Shown: positions 6,645-14,836 of the stretch, piece by piece
Layout: every line of letters begins with the position of its first letter
Position numbering within the stretch: the stretch's first letter is position 1
From: Haloarcula nitratireducens
Lineage (GTDB): Archaea > Halobacteriota > Halobacteria > Halobacteriales > Haloarculaceae
Direction of reading: 5' to 3'
Assembly (NCBI RefSeq): GCF_019599505.1
Contig: NZ_RKLT01000001.1
Location: forward strand, 372,001 to 436,000
DNA length: 64,000 nt
Notes under the pieces: model-generated
Seen by the model: only the letters and a program-made list of their open reading frames with translations
What the model was told of the DNA's origin: nothing
Databases searched by the model: none
Translations under genes and position numbers: made by a program

Positions 6645-7231
6645 CCAGCCACTCGCTCGGCGATTTCCAGCGTCAGCGTGGCCTCGACGTAGGCCGCGAC
6701 GAGGATCATCACGGCGGCGACGGCGACCAGCCACCCCGCCTCGCGGAAGTCCCGTTCGGTCACCAGTTCGTCTTCGAGGCCGCGGAGGTAGCGCACGGTC
6801 AGTCGCGCGAAGCGGAGTCCCACGGCGGCGACGACGAGCAGCGCCGGGATCTCGATGACGCCGTGCGGGACGATGAGCGCGGCGACGACGATCGGCTCTA
6901 CCTGCTGGACCGCGAGGCCGACGACGGCACCGATGAGCAAACCGTTCAGGACGAGCGCCAGGACGGTGACGATACCGAGCGAGACGGCTCCGAGTAGCAT
7001 CACGAACATCGCCACGAGGTTGTTGACGGCGATGTCGACGGTGGTCAGTTCGACGGGCACGAACGGGTTCGACCCCGCCTGTTCGGCGGTCGGGAGCGCT
7101 TCGAGGGGAACGGCACTTCCCAACAGGTATCCGGCGAGCGTGCTCACGCCGAGGAGCAACGCGGCGGCCGGGACGTAGAGGGCGAGCCACCGCCGGCAGA
7201 CGGCGCGGACCGCGGCGAAGCGGGAGGGCAT
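6623..7231 (-). CDS. SpoIIM-like (stage II sporulation protein M family) membrane protein
   Basis: The 202-residue protein has about five hydrophobic segments (LYVPAAALLLGVSTLAGYLL near the start; then NNLVAMFVMLLGAVSLGIV, LNGLLIGAVVGLA, a segment ending PHGVIEIPALLVVAAVGL, and a last span near residue 175). The PHGVIEIPALL motif is typical of the SpoIIM/DUF95 family, whose members are integral membrane proteins of poorly defined function in non-sporulating archaea. I chose the ATG at 7231 because a T-run lies about 30 bases upstream, fitting a leaderless start; an in-frame upstream start at 7318 would add 29 polar residues. Its last 22 bases are duplicated at 5566, marking it as the integration target of the neighbouring element. 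Confidence 0.85.
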   Translation of the reverse strand: MPSRFAAVRAVCRRWLALYVPAAALLLGVSTLAGYLLGSAVPLEALPTAEQAGSNPFVPVELTTVDIAVNNLVAMFVMLLGAVSLGIVTVLALVLNGLLIGAVVGLAVQQVEPIVVAALIVPHGVIEIPALLVVAAVGLRFARLTVRYLRGLEDELVTERDFREAGWLVAVAAVMILVAAYVEATLTLEIAERVAGRELANV

Positions 7232-7372
7232 CTCGTCCGAGTCCACGCGCGTGGGTGTGAAAAAAGGCGTTGGCGCGTTCGGTCGCAACTCACCCACCAC
7301 CGTGCTGGTCGGTAGCACATCTGTCGGTTTGCCAAAAAGTACTTACAGCCGCTAATTATATCTCATTACACG

Positions 7373-8347
7373 ATGCCCAACGAAGACTTCCCCGAGTACC
7401 TCGACGTCGACTACTCCGACGGCGAAGGCGAGGAACCCGAGGAGTACCCGACGGTCAACCACAAGATCGAGAAGGCCATCGAGGTCACGAAGACCGGCCT
7501 CGAAGAGTACGAGAACCCGGTCGTGATGTGGACCGGCGGCAAGGACTCGACGCTGACGCTGTACTTCGTCAAGGAGGTCGCCGACCGCTTCGACCTCGAA
7601 GTCCCGCCGGTCGTCTTCATCGACCACTACCAGCACTTCGACGAGCTCATCGACTTCGTCGAGCACTGGGCCGACGAGTGGGACCTGGACGTCATCTGGG
7701 CGCGCAACGAGGACGTCGGCGAGATCGTCGAGGAGCAGGGTCTCGAACCCGGCGACGACATCGCCATCGAGGACCTCTCGGAGCACAACCAGCACCACGT
7801 TCGCGAGATCCTCGAGTACGAGGAGGACACGTTCCCGTTCCTGCTCGACACCTACGTCGGCAACCACCTCCTGAAGACGGTGGCGCTCAACGACGCCATT
7901 GAGGAGCACGACGTCGACGGCATCATCTCCGGGATCCGCTGGGACGAACAGGAGTCCCGCGCGGACGAGACGTTCTTCTCGCCGCGTCACGACCCCGACA
8001 TCTACCCGCCGCACGACCGCATCCAGACCATCCTCCAGTTCGCCGAGGCCGACGTCTGGGAGACTTTCTGGAACTTCGTCGTGCCGGACACGGTCGAAGG
8101 GTACCCCGACGAGGGGTACGTCCCGCAGGGACAGGACGACCTGCCCGAAGGCATCGAGAAGGAGGACGTGCCCGTCTCGCCGAAGTACTTCGCCGGGTTC
8201 CGCTCGCTCGGTAGCGAGATCAGCACGGACAAGTCCGCCGAGGAACCCGCGTGGCTTCAGGACATGGAGAACACGACCGAACGCGCCGGCCGCGCCCAAG
8301 ACAAAGAGGACCTGATGGAGCGCCTGCGCGACCTCGGCTACATGTAA
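7373..8347 (+). CDS. PP-loop phosphoadenosine phosphosulfate reductase-family protein
   Basis: The 324-residue protein has a PP-loop ATP-pyrophosphatase motif, VMWTGGKDST (residues 51-60), and the family's later motif with GIRWDEQESRADE and FFSPRHDPDIYPPHDRIQ. This architecture is found in PAPS/APS reductases, the small subunit of ATP sulfurylase and related adenylyl-transfer enzymes. No Cys of the ECGLH type is visible near the C-terminus, which argues against a classical PAPS reductase and for an adenylating or thiolating role; this is inference. The acidic N-terminal 30 residues look disordered. AATTATATC just upstream is the likely TATA box. Confidence 0.8.
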   Translation: MPNEDFPEYLDVDYSDGEGEEPEEYPTVNHKIEKAIEVTKTGLEEYENPVVMWTGGKDSTLTLYFVKEVADRFDLEVPPVVFIDHYQHFDELIDFVEHWADEWDLDVIWARNEDVGEIVEEQGLEPGDDIAIEDLSEHNQHHVREILEYEEDTFPFLLDTYVGNHLLKTVALNDAIEEHDVDGIISGIRWDEQESRADETFFSPRHDPDIYPPHDRIQTILQFAEADVWETFWNFVVPDTVEGYPDEGYVPQGQDDLPEGIEKEDVPVSPKYFAGFRSLGSEISTDKSAEEPAWLQDMENTTERAGRAQDKEDLMERLRDLGYM

Positions 8348-8670
8348 GCGGGCCGCGCGAGCGCGGCGTCTCGTCGTCATCGTTTCTGCGGTTTTCCCGC
8401 GAGTGTGGCACCGTCGCGCGTCCTCCGATTAGCGACCGCGTTCGCGCCTGACGGGAGCGCGACGACCGCCTATCGACTGTCGTCGATGCGATTCGTCACA
8501 GAGCGTCGCTTCGACCGATAGTGTTAGTTGCCCGCCACGTCGCTCAGCGACCGGGCTAGCCGCCCGCGAGAGACACTCTATGGCAAGGTTCACGGTAGCG
8601 TCTCCCCGGCGTCGTTGCACGACGATTGTCGTATAAACATTTAGATACTGTCGAACCGTGGAACTACTCG
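8348..8670. other. Gene-free gap before a zinc-ribbon gene
   Basis: I find no supportable gene in these 323 bases. The right end holds the probable promoter TATAAACATTTAG (near 8631) of the small zinc-ribbon gene. No repeat of the structured family is present. Confidence 0.5.
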
Positions 8671-8784
8671 ATGAGCGAGAGCCAGTACAAGTGCCCGAAC
8701 TGCGATACGGAGATGAGCTACTACACGACCAAACACACGGGCTGTCAGAGCTGCGGGTTCGTCCCGCCACACGGCGCGGAGTGA
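8671..8784 (+). CDS. 37-residue zinc-ribbon protein
   Basis: The protein starts MSESQYKCPNCDTEMSYYTT and has two CxxC knuckles, C8-x2-C11 and C25-x2-C28, with short spacing and the GCQSCGFV second knuckle, so it should bind one zinc. It is made up of little else. TATAAA lies about 40 bases upstream. Small single-zinc-ribbon proteins like this are common in haloarchaea and may touch nucleic acid or partner proteins; the sequence does not say which. It lies alone before the PH-domain pair. Confidence 0.75.
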   Translation: MSESQYKCPNCDTEMSYYTTKHTGCQSCGFVPPHGAE

Positions 8785-8894
8785 AAACCGGTGACTGCCG
8801 TCGCCCTGATTGGCGGTAGCTAGTACCGCTGGGCGGGACGAGACAGCGTTCGACCGGGTGGGTTTTTGCCTCCCCGCGACGGCCATTCGATAGC

Positions 8895-9458
8895 ATGCCC
8901 TCCGAACACGACTGGCTCACACTGGACGACGACGAGGAGGTCGTCTGGCGGGGCCAACCCTCCACCGAATCGCTCTACGGGACGTATCTGGTCGGCGTCC
9001 CGATGATACTCCTGTTGGGACTCGGCCTCGTCGTCATCGCCTCGGCGCGTCTCCGCCAGCAGAACACCGACTACGTCATCACGGACAAGGGCGTCTACAA
9101 GAAGACGGGAATATTCAGTCGCGCCGTCACGGAGATCGACCTCGATAAGGTCCAGAACACCTCCTTCTCGGTCGGCGCGGTCGGCCGGTACTTCGACTAC
9201 GGGAACGTGATGATCAGCACCGCCGGCGGTTCCGGCGTCGAGATGACGCTCCGGGGCGTCGCCGACCCGCAAACCGTTCAGAAACAACTCTCGCGCGGTG
9301 TCAAACGCGCACAGAGCGAGTCCGGAGACGAGACCGACGACGAGGCGAAATCGGACGTGCTCGACGAGATCCTGACCGAGCTGCAGGCGATACGACAGTC
9401 GCTCGATGCGGGGAACCGGCCCGACAACAGTAACCGCCACCCCGAACGCGACGGATGA
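8895..9458 (+). CDS. Bacterial PH-like (bPH2/YdbS) membrane protein
   Basis: The 187-residue protein has a short N-terminus with DDDEEVVWRGQPS, one hydrophobic hairpin (VGVPMILLLGLGLVVIASA), then a PH-like beta domain (YVITDKGVYKKTG, LDKVQNTSFS, GTVMIS-type strand NVMISTAGGSG) and an acidic coiled tail. This is the YdbS/bPH2 layout, normally membrane-associated with the PH-like domain in the cytoplasm. The following gene is a paralogue whose ATG overlaps this gene's stop (ATGA), so the two are co-translated and probably form a hetero-oligomer. Function of the pair is unknown. Confidence 0.82.
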   Translation: MPSEHDWLTLDDDEEVVWRGQPSTESLYGTYLVGVPMILLLGLGLVVIASARLRQQNTDYVITDKGVYKKTGIFSRAVTEIDLDKVQNTSFSVGAVGRYFDYGNVMISTAGGSGVEMTLRGVADPQTVQKQLSRGVKRAQSESGDETDDEAKSDVLDEILTELQAIRQSLDAGNRPDNSNRHPERDG

Positions 9459-10054
9459 GCGATCTAGGCTGGCTCTCGCTGGACGGCGACGAGGAGATCC
9501 GCTGGCGGGGCCAACCCCGTCAGCGAGTGGTCCTGCAGGGCGTCGCGCTGGGGCTGGTCGCGGCGCTCGTCGCCGGTGCGCTGGGCTGGTTGGCGCTCGG
9601 GGCCGCGGCGCTGTCGACCCCTCTCGTGCTCGCCGCCGTGGTCCCCATCGCGTTCGCGGCTTTCGCCGTCCCGACGGCCGCGGCGTGGCTCTGGCGGCGG
9701 ACGACCCGCTACGTTCTCACCGAGACGGCGCTGTACCACCGGACCGGCGTCCTCTCGGTGACGGTGACGGAGCTCTCGCTGCGGAAGGTCCAGAACACCT
9801 CCTACGCGCAGGGCGTCCTCGGCAACATCTTCGATCACGGCACGGTCACCGTCGACACCGCCGGCAGCGAGGGGGCCGAGCTCAGATTGGTGGCGATGGA
9901 CGACCCGGCTACGGTCCAACGACGTATCGCCGAGCGAGCCCAACGGGTCCGCGGCGACGACGCCGACGTCGCGGACGTGCCGGGAACCGCCGAGCAGTGG
10001 CGGGCCGTCCTCGCGGAAGTTCGCGGCGTCCGGGTCGCGCTCTCTCGCGAGTAG
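9455..10054 (+). CDS. Second PH-like (bPH2/YdbS) membrane protein
   Basis: This 199-residue paralogue repeats the plan of its neighbour: DGDEEIRWRGQPR, a stronger hydrophobic hairpin (about residues 28-75), then RYVLTETALYHRTG, LRKVQNTSYAQG and GTVTVDTAGSEG. The start overlaps the stop of the previous gene by four bases. The C-terminus (LAEVRGVRVALSRE) matches the predecessor's LTELQAIRQSLDA, so the two arose by tandem duplication. Paired YdbS/YdbT-like genes are a known arrangement in bacteria and archaea. Confidence 0.82.
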   Translation: MSDLGWLSLDGDEEIRWRGQPRQRVVLQGVALGLVAALVAGALGWLALGAAALSTPLVLAAVVPIAFAAFAVPTAAAWLWRRTTRYVLTETALYHRTGVLSVTVTELSLRKVQNTSYAQGVLGNIFDHGTVTVDTAGSEGAELRLVAMDDPATVQRRIAERAQRVRGDDADVADVPGTAEQWRAVLAEVRGVRVALSRE

Positions 10055-10177
10055 TCCCGGTACGCCGACGGCGCTACTCGACGCGCGGTCGACTTCGTCA
10101 CCGACTCTCCTCGTCGGCCGACGAGTGAACCGCGATACTTCGACACGTATTTTCGCTCGCTGGCCGAACGTTCGACC

Positions 10178-11368
10178 GTGAGTGTCCGGAGAGAGCGGGC
10201 GGTCCTCGCAGCCGTCGTCTTCGCCGTGCTGTTGGCACAGGTGCTCCTCTACCCGGGCGTCGACACGCTCGTCCGGGCGCTGGGCGCGGAGACCGACCTC
10301 GACGCGAGCATGTGGTTCCTCGCAGCGGAGTTCGCGGCGTTCGTCGTCTTCGCCGGCGTCTGGGGCGCGGTGAGCGACGCGGTCGGCCGCCGGGTCCCGT
10401 TCATCGTCGGCGGCGCGGTCGTCGGCGCGGCGTTCTACGCCGCGCTGGCGTGGCTCCCGACGGTCACGGGTATCTCCTTCGAAGGCATCCTCGTCCTCAG
10501 AGCGCTACAGGGCGGCGCGACGATCGCCGCGTTCTCGCTGTCGATGACGATGCTGATGGACTTAGAAGGGGGGCACGGGAAGAACATGGGCGCGGCGGGC
10601 ATCGCCATCGGGCTGGGGACGGCGACCGGCGCGCCGCTCGGCGGGCAACTGTACGGCGTCTCGCCGACGCTCCCGCTGTACCTCGCGAGCGTCGTCCTGC
10701 TCGCCGTCGCGGTACTGGCCGCGCTGGTGACCGACCGCGCGCCCTCGGACGGGGAAAACAAGGTAGCGGCCGCGGTGACGAACCTCCGAGAGACGCCCGC
10801 GCTGGGAATCCCGTACGCCTTCGGCTTCATCGACCGCCTGACCGCCGGCTTCTTCGCGCTCGTCGGCACGCTGTACTTCCGGGAGGCGTTCGAGTTGACC
10901 CCCGGCGAGACGGGGATCATGCTCGCGCTCTTCTTCGCGCCGTTCGCCCTGCTCCAGTACCCCTTCGGCGTCCTCTCAGATAGCGTCGGTCGGACCGTCC
11001 CCATCGTCGCCGGGTCGTCGCTGTACGGCCTCGCGGTCGTCGGCGTCGGCCTCGCGCCGACGGTCGTCCTCGCGGGGGCCGGGATGGTGCTGGTCGGCGT
11101 CATCGGCGCGCTGATGTCGCCGGCGACGATGGCGCTCGTTACCGACCTCGCTGGCGAGAGCGGGCGCGGGACGGCGATGGCCGGGTTCAACGCCTTCGGG
11201 AGCGTCGGCTTCCTCGCCGGCATCCTCGTCGGCGGAACGGTCGCCGGCGAGTTCGGCTACTTCGCGGCGTTCGTCGTGGCCGGCGGCGCGGAACTGGCGC
11301 TCGCGCTCGTGACGCTTCCGCGGTTGCTCGAACTGGACCTGCCCGTCGAGGAGCGACCGACGGACTGA
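10178..11368 (+). CDS. Major facilitator superfamily transporter
   Basis: The 396-residue protein has about twelve hydrophobic spans. The loop motif between spans 2 and 3, GAVSDAVGRRVPFIVGG, and its repeat in the second half, GVLSDSVGRTVPIVAGS, are the classical MFS signatures (G-x3-D-x2-G-R), so this is a secondary transporter, probably an efflux-type drug/metabolite exporter by similarity of the layout. The start is GTG; no ATG fits upstream. The gene ends four bases before the convergent acyl-CoA synthetase. Substrate cannot be read from the sequence. Confidence 0.87.
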   Translation: MSVRRERAVLAAVVFAVLLAQVLLYPGVDTLVRALGAETDLDASMWFLAAEFAAFVVFAGVWGAVSDAVGRRVPFIVGGAVVGAAFYAALAWLPTVTGISFEGILVLRALQGGATIAAFSLSMTMLMDLEGGHGKNMGAAGIAIGLGTATGAPLGGQLYGVSPTLPLYLASVVLLAVAVLAALVTDRAPSDGENKVAAAVTNLRETPALGIPYAFGFIDRLTAGFFALVGTLYFREAFELTPGETGIMLALFFAPFALLQYPFGVLSDSVGRTVPIVAGSSLYGLAVVGVGLAPTVVLAGAGMVLVGVIGALMSPATMALVTDLAGESGRGTAMAGFNAFGSVGFLAGILVGGTVAGEFGYFAAFVVAGGAELALALVTLPRLLELDLPVEERPTD

Positions 11369-11371
11369 CGG

Positions 11372-13447
11372 TCAGTTGGCATCGGCCACCGCGTCGAGCG
11401 CGTCGGGGTTCTCGATGCTGGACATGTCTCCCAGGTCCTCGCCCCGGTACACCGACCCGATGGCTCTGCGGAGGATCTTCCCGCTCTGGGTCTTCGGGAG
11501 GGCGTCGACGAACAGCACCTCGCGCGGGCGGAACGGCTTGCCGAGTTCCTCGCCGACGGTCTCCGCGATGGCCTCCCGGATCGAGTCGGTCGGTTCGTGG
11601 CCGGGTTCGAGGACGGCGTAGAGGACGACGGCGGTGCCCGTCGTATCGTCGGGGACGCCGACGGCGGCGGCCTGATTGACCGCGGGGTGGTCCATCGCCG
11701 CGCCCTCGACTTCCGCCGGACCGACCTTCCGCCCGGCGACGTTGAGCGCGTCGTCGGCCCGGCCGTGGAGGAACCACAGTCCGTCCTCGTCCTTCTGCGC
11801 CCAGTCGCCGTGGTCCCAGAGGTCGGGCCACGTCGACCAGTACTCCTCGACGTAGCGCTCGTCGCCGCTCCACAGCGACTTCGTCATCGAGGGACAGGAG
11901 TCCCGCGCGACGAGGAAGCCCCGTTCGTGCGTATCGGCGATAGAGTTCCCGGCGTCGTCTACGATGTCGACGTCCATCCCCAGCCCCGGCCCGCCGAGCG
12001 TGCAGGGTTTCAGCGACTGGATGGGCATCGGCATGAGGAAACAGCCCATGATTTCGGTCCCGCCAGAGATGTTGATGATCGGACACTCGCCGTTGCCCAC
12101 GTTCTCGTAGAACCACTGCCAGCTCTCGGGGTCCCACGGTTCGCCCGTCGAGCCGAGCAGGCGGAGCGAGGAGAGGTCGTGGCCCTCCAGCCACTCGTCG
12201 CCCTTCTTTCTGAGCGCGCGGACGGCCGTCGGCGAGACGCCGAAGGCGGTCAGGTCGTGTTCGTCTATCATCTCCCAGAACCGGTCGGGTTCGGGGTGGT
12301 CCGGCGCGCCCTCGTACATGAAGACGGTGCCGCCGAAGGCGTGGTTGCCCAGCAGCGTCCACGGCCCCATCATCCACCCGATGTCGCTGACCCAGAAGAA
12401 GCGGTCGCCGGGCTTGTGGTCGAACCCGAAGTAGACCTCCTTGGCGGCCTGTATCAGCGCCCCGGCGTGCGGGGAGACGATCCCCTTCGGCTCGCCGGTC
12501 GTCCCCGAGGAGTACAGCAGCATCGCCGCCTGGTCGCTGGGAAGCGATTTCGTCTCGTAGCTGTCGGACTGCTCCCCGATGGCTTCGGTCCACCAGTCGT
12601 CCCGGCGCGTCCACGTCAGTTTCTCGACCGGGTCCTCGGCGGTGCCGATGCGGTCGTAGACGACGGTGCGTTCGACGGGGGAATCGCCGCTCTCGGTCAG
12701 GTCTTCCGCCGCCTCGATGGCGTCGTCGGCGCTGTCCTTGAGGTGGACCTTCGACCCGCGCCGGTAGAAGCCGTCGGCGGTGAACAGCACCGAGCACCCG
12801 GCGTCCGCGAGGCGGGTCGCCGTCGCGTCGACGCCGAACCCGGAGAAGATGGGCACCGCGATGGCCCCCACTTTCAGGCAGCCGTAGAGGATGCTCGCCA
12901 CCTCGGGCACCATCGGCATGTAGAGCCCGACGGTGTCGCCCGTCCCGACGCCGGCCGATTCGAGGTAGTTGGCGACGCGGTTGCTCTGCCGGTGGAGGTC
13001 GTAGAACGTGAGCTGGCGCACGTCGCCGGGTTCGCCCTCCCACACGAGCGCGAGGTGGTTGCGAGCGCCGTTATCGCGGGCGGCGTGGCGGTCGACGGCG
13101 TTGTGCGCCGCGTTGAGTTCGCCGCCTGGGTACCAGTCGGTGAACTGCGGCCCGTCGCAGGTCACGGTTTCGCCGTTCCCGATCGAGACGCTCCGCGTCT
13201 CGCTGTCTCTGACGGCGTCGTACTCCTCGAAGAACTCGATGCCGAGGTAGTCGACGAGTTCGTCCCAGAACCAGTCGACGCCGGAGTCCGGCTCGTCCGG
13301 GAGGTCGGTCGTCGTCCGCTCGATCAGTTCCTCGTAGTCGTCGATGTCGTAGGTCTGCATGAACTGCCAGACGTTGGTCGACTCCACGAACTCCCGAGGG
13401 GGTTCGTGGACGACCCGGTCCAGCTCTCCGAGTGAGTCCGGGGCCAT
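11372..13447 (-). CDS. AMP-forming acyl-CoA synthetase (acetyl/propionyl type)
   Basis: The 691-residue protein follows the acetyl-CoA synthetase plan: adenylation P-loop LLYSSGTTGEPKGIV, substrate/adenylate motifs VSDIGWMMGPWTLLG and ISGGTEIMGCF, hinge motif GRADDALNVAGRKVGPAEVE, and catalytic Lys segment KTQSGKILRRAIG near the C-terminus. It activates a carboxylate with ATP and CoA. The presence of GWMMGP and the long N-terminal region (residues 1-130) suggest acetate, propionate or a related short acid. A methylmalonyl-CoA mutase and epimerase lie 4-11 kb away, fitting a propionate route, but the substrate is inferred. Confidence 0.88.
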   Translation of the reverse strand: MAPDSLGELDRVVHEPPREFVESTNVWQFMQTYDIDDYEELIERTTTDLPDEPDSGVDWFWDELVDYLGIEFFEEYDAVRDSETRSVSIGNGETVTCDGPQFTDWYPGGELNAAHNAVDRHAARDNGARNHLALVWEGEPGDVRQLTFYDLHRQSNRVANYLESAGVGTGDTVGLYMPMVPEVASILYGCLKVGAIAVPIFSGFGVDATATRLADAGCSVLFTADGFYRRGSKVHLKDSADDAIEAAEDLTESGDSPVERTVVYDRIGTAEDPVEKLTWTRRDDWWTEAIGEQSDSYETKSLPSDQAAMLLYSSGTTGEPKGIVSPHAGALIQAAKEVYFGFDHKPGDRFFWVSDIGWMMGPWTLLGNHAFGGTVFMYEGAPDHPEPDRFWEMIDEHDLTAFGVSPTAVRALRKKGDEWLEGHDLSSLRLLGSTGEPWDPESWQWFYENVGNGECPIINISGGTEIMGCFLMPMPIQSLKPCTLGGPGLGMDVDIVDDAGNSIADTHERGFLVARDSCPSMTKSLWSGDERYVEEYWSTWPDLWDHGDWAQKDEDGLWFLHGRADDALNVAGRKVGPAEVEGAAMDHPAVNQAAAVGVPDDTTGTAVVLYAVLEPGHEPTDSIREAIAETVGEELGKPFRPREVLFVDALPKTQSGKILRRAIGSVYRGEDLGDMSSIENPDALDAVADAN

Positions 13448-13578
13448 GACGTGTGGTTCGATGACAGTCCACTAAGTAGTTGCGCGAGCCTCGGCGGGGG
13501 ACGTGGCGGTTGCAGGCGTCGCGCCATCGGGCCGAGAAATCGGTTTCGTTCGAGGGCATATCCGGAGTGCGCAAACCC

Positions 13579-13584
13579 TTTTGA
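13579..13584 (+). promoter_or_regulatory. TATA-like box for the GNAT gene
   Basis: CTTTTG is centred about 27 bases before the ATG at 13608, favouring that start over an in-frame GTG 105 bases upstream. Confidence 0.45.
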
Positions 13585-13607
13585 CCGCGGACAGTCAACG
13601 AACGGGT

Positions 13608-14195
13608 ATGTACGTACGGGACGCGAAAAACCGCGAGGAGGTCTGGCTACTGGACCACATCGAAGAGATGGGGCTCGACGACACAGCCTTCCGCTCCCGT
13701 GACTACGTGCTCGCCATCGACGAGCACACCCACGAGAAGGCCGGGTTCGGCCGCATCCGCATCCACAAACCCGACGACGACGACCCCGTCTGTGAGCTGA
13801 CGAGCATCGGCGTCCTCCCGGAGTGGCGCGACCAGGGCGTCGGCGCGCACGTCATCGAACGGCTGGTCGAGTACGCCGCCGACGAGGGGTTCGACGTGGT
13901 CTACTCCCTGACCGGCGCCGCCGACTACCTCGCGCAGTTCGGCTTCGAGCGCATCGAACCCGAGCAGTTGCCCGAGCGGTTACGGGAGCGTCTCGAAGCC
14001 AAACGGGAGAACGTCCAACCCGACGCCGTGCCGCTTCGGCTCCAGCGCGACCGGTTCCGGATGCCCGACCGCTTCCGCGAGCGGTTCAAGAACGCCTCGG
14101 TCCACGAGGCGGAGACCACCGAACCCGAGGACTCCCCGGAGGACTTCGGCATCGACCCCGACGAGGCGACCTACAAGTACGACACCGGCGGCTAA
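13608..14195 (+). CDS. GNAT-family N-acetyltransferase
   Basis: The 195-residue protein has the GNAT acetyl-CoA binding motif RDQGVGA (about residues 74-80) after a strand ELTSIGVLPEW, and the later GAADYLAQFGFERI turn typical of the fold's second half. The first 130 residues make up the domain; a basic helical extension (RLRERLEAKRENV, then RMPDRFRERF) and an acidic tail follow, which are unusual for a simple GNAT and may bind a partner. Acceptor substrate is unknown. The gene overlaps the end of the convergent FKBP gene by four bases. Confidence 0.85.
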   Translation: MYVRDAKNREEVWLLDHIEEMGLDDTAFRSRDYVLAIDEHTHEKAGFGRIRIHKPDDDDPVCELTSIGVLPEWRDQGVGAHVIERLVEYAADEGFDVVYSLTGAADYLAQFGFERIEPEQLPERLRERLEAKRENVQPDAVPLRLQRDRFRMPDRFRERFKNASVHEAETTEPEDSPEDFGIDPDEATYKYDTGG

Positions 14196-14671
14196 TCGTC
14201 CCTGACTTCGAGGACTTCCACGTCGAAGACCAGCGTCTTCCCGGCGAGTTCGTGGTTGAAGTCCACCTCGACGGCGTCGTCTCGCACCGCGGTCACGTCC
14301 CCGTGGAGGCCGTTCTCGGCCTCGACGTGAATCCCGACCTCGGGCGACCTCCCGACCATCGCCTCGAACGTCTCGGGGTCGTACTCCCTGACTTTCGTCT
14401 CGTTGGGCTCGCCGTAGGCCTTCTCCGGTGGCACCGTGACGGTCGCTTCCTCGCCTTCTTCCATCCCGACGAGCGCCTCGTCTAACCCCTCGATGATGTC
14501 GCCCGCGCCGACGGTGAACGAAAGCGGCGCGTAGTCGTCGGGGTCGGTCCCCTGCGCGTCGAGCAGTCCCTCCTCGCGGGCGACGTCGGCGCGCGACGTA
14601 TCGAAGACGCTCCCGTCCTCGAACCGACCGACGTACTCGATGGAAACCCCATCACCGGACTCGATTGCCAT
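14192..14671 (-). CDS. FKBP-type peptidyl-prolyl isomerase, SlyD-like
   Basis: The 159-residue protein starts MAIESGDGVSIEYVGRFEDG and shows the FKBP features VFDTS, FTVGAGDIIEGLDEALVGM and TVTVPPEKAYGEPN, with an insert-in-flap region (about residues 80-130) as in SlyD-type FKBPs. Those proteins combine proline isomerisation with chaperone activity. The metal-binding His-rich tail of bacterial SlyD is absent. The start at 14671 is fixed by the TATA-like box 27 bases upstream; an in-frame upstream ATG at 14788 would add an Arg-rich non-domain extension. Confidence 0.9.
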   Translation of the reverse strand: MAIESGDGVSIEYVGRFEDGSVFDTSRADVAREEGLLDAQGTDPDDYAPLSFTVGAGDIIEGLDEALVGMEEGEEATVTVPPEKAYGEPNETKVREYDPETFEAMVGRSPEVGIHVEAENGLHGDVTAVRDDAVEVDFNHELAGKTLVFDVEVLEVRDD

Positions 14672-14695
14672 ACCGGGAGTTGGTGGGGGGAGGGG

Positions 14696-14701
14696 AATAA
14701 A
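14696..14701 (-). promoter_or_regulatory. TATA-like box for the FKBP gene
   Basis: TTTATT on the minus strand is centred about 27 bases before the ATG at 14671, predicting a leaderless mRNA. Confidence 0.5.
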
Positions 14702-14788
14702 CCTCAGCCTCCGACTGCGGCGGCCGGCTCCGGCGGGACCGGCCGCCCGGCGGCTACTGCGTGATACGCCCCACTTCATAACGTACAT

Positions 14789-14800
14789 TGATTATATATA
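14789..14800 (+). promoter_or_regulatory. TATA box of the zinc dehydrogenase gene
   Basis: The AT-rich run GATTATATATACC near 14789-14800 is the strongest TATA box in this area. Transcription would begin near 14820, leaving a leader of about 17 bases with GGAG before the ATG at 14837. Confidence 0.5.
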
Positions 14801-14836
14801 CCGTCAGTTCGATTGACAGTATGGGAGTGCTAACAG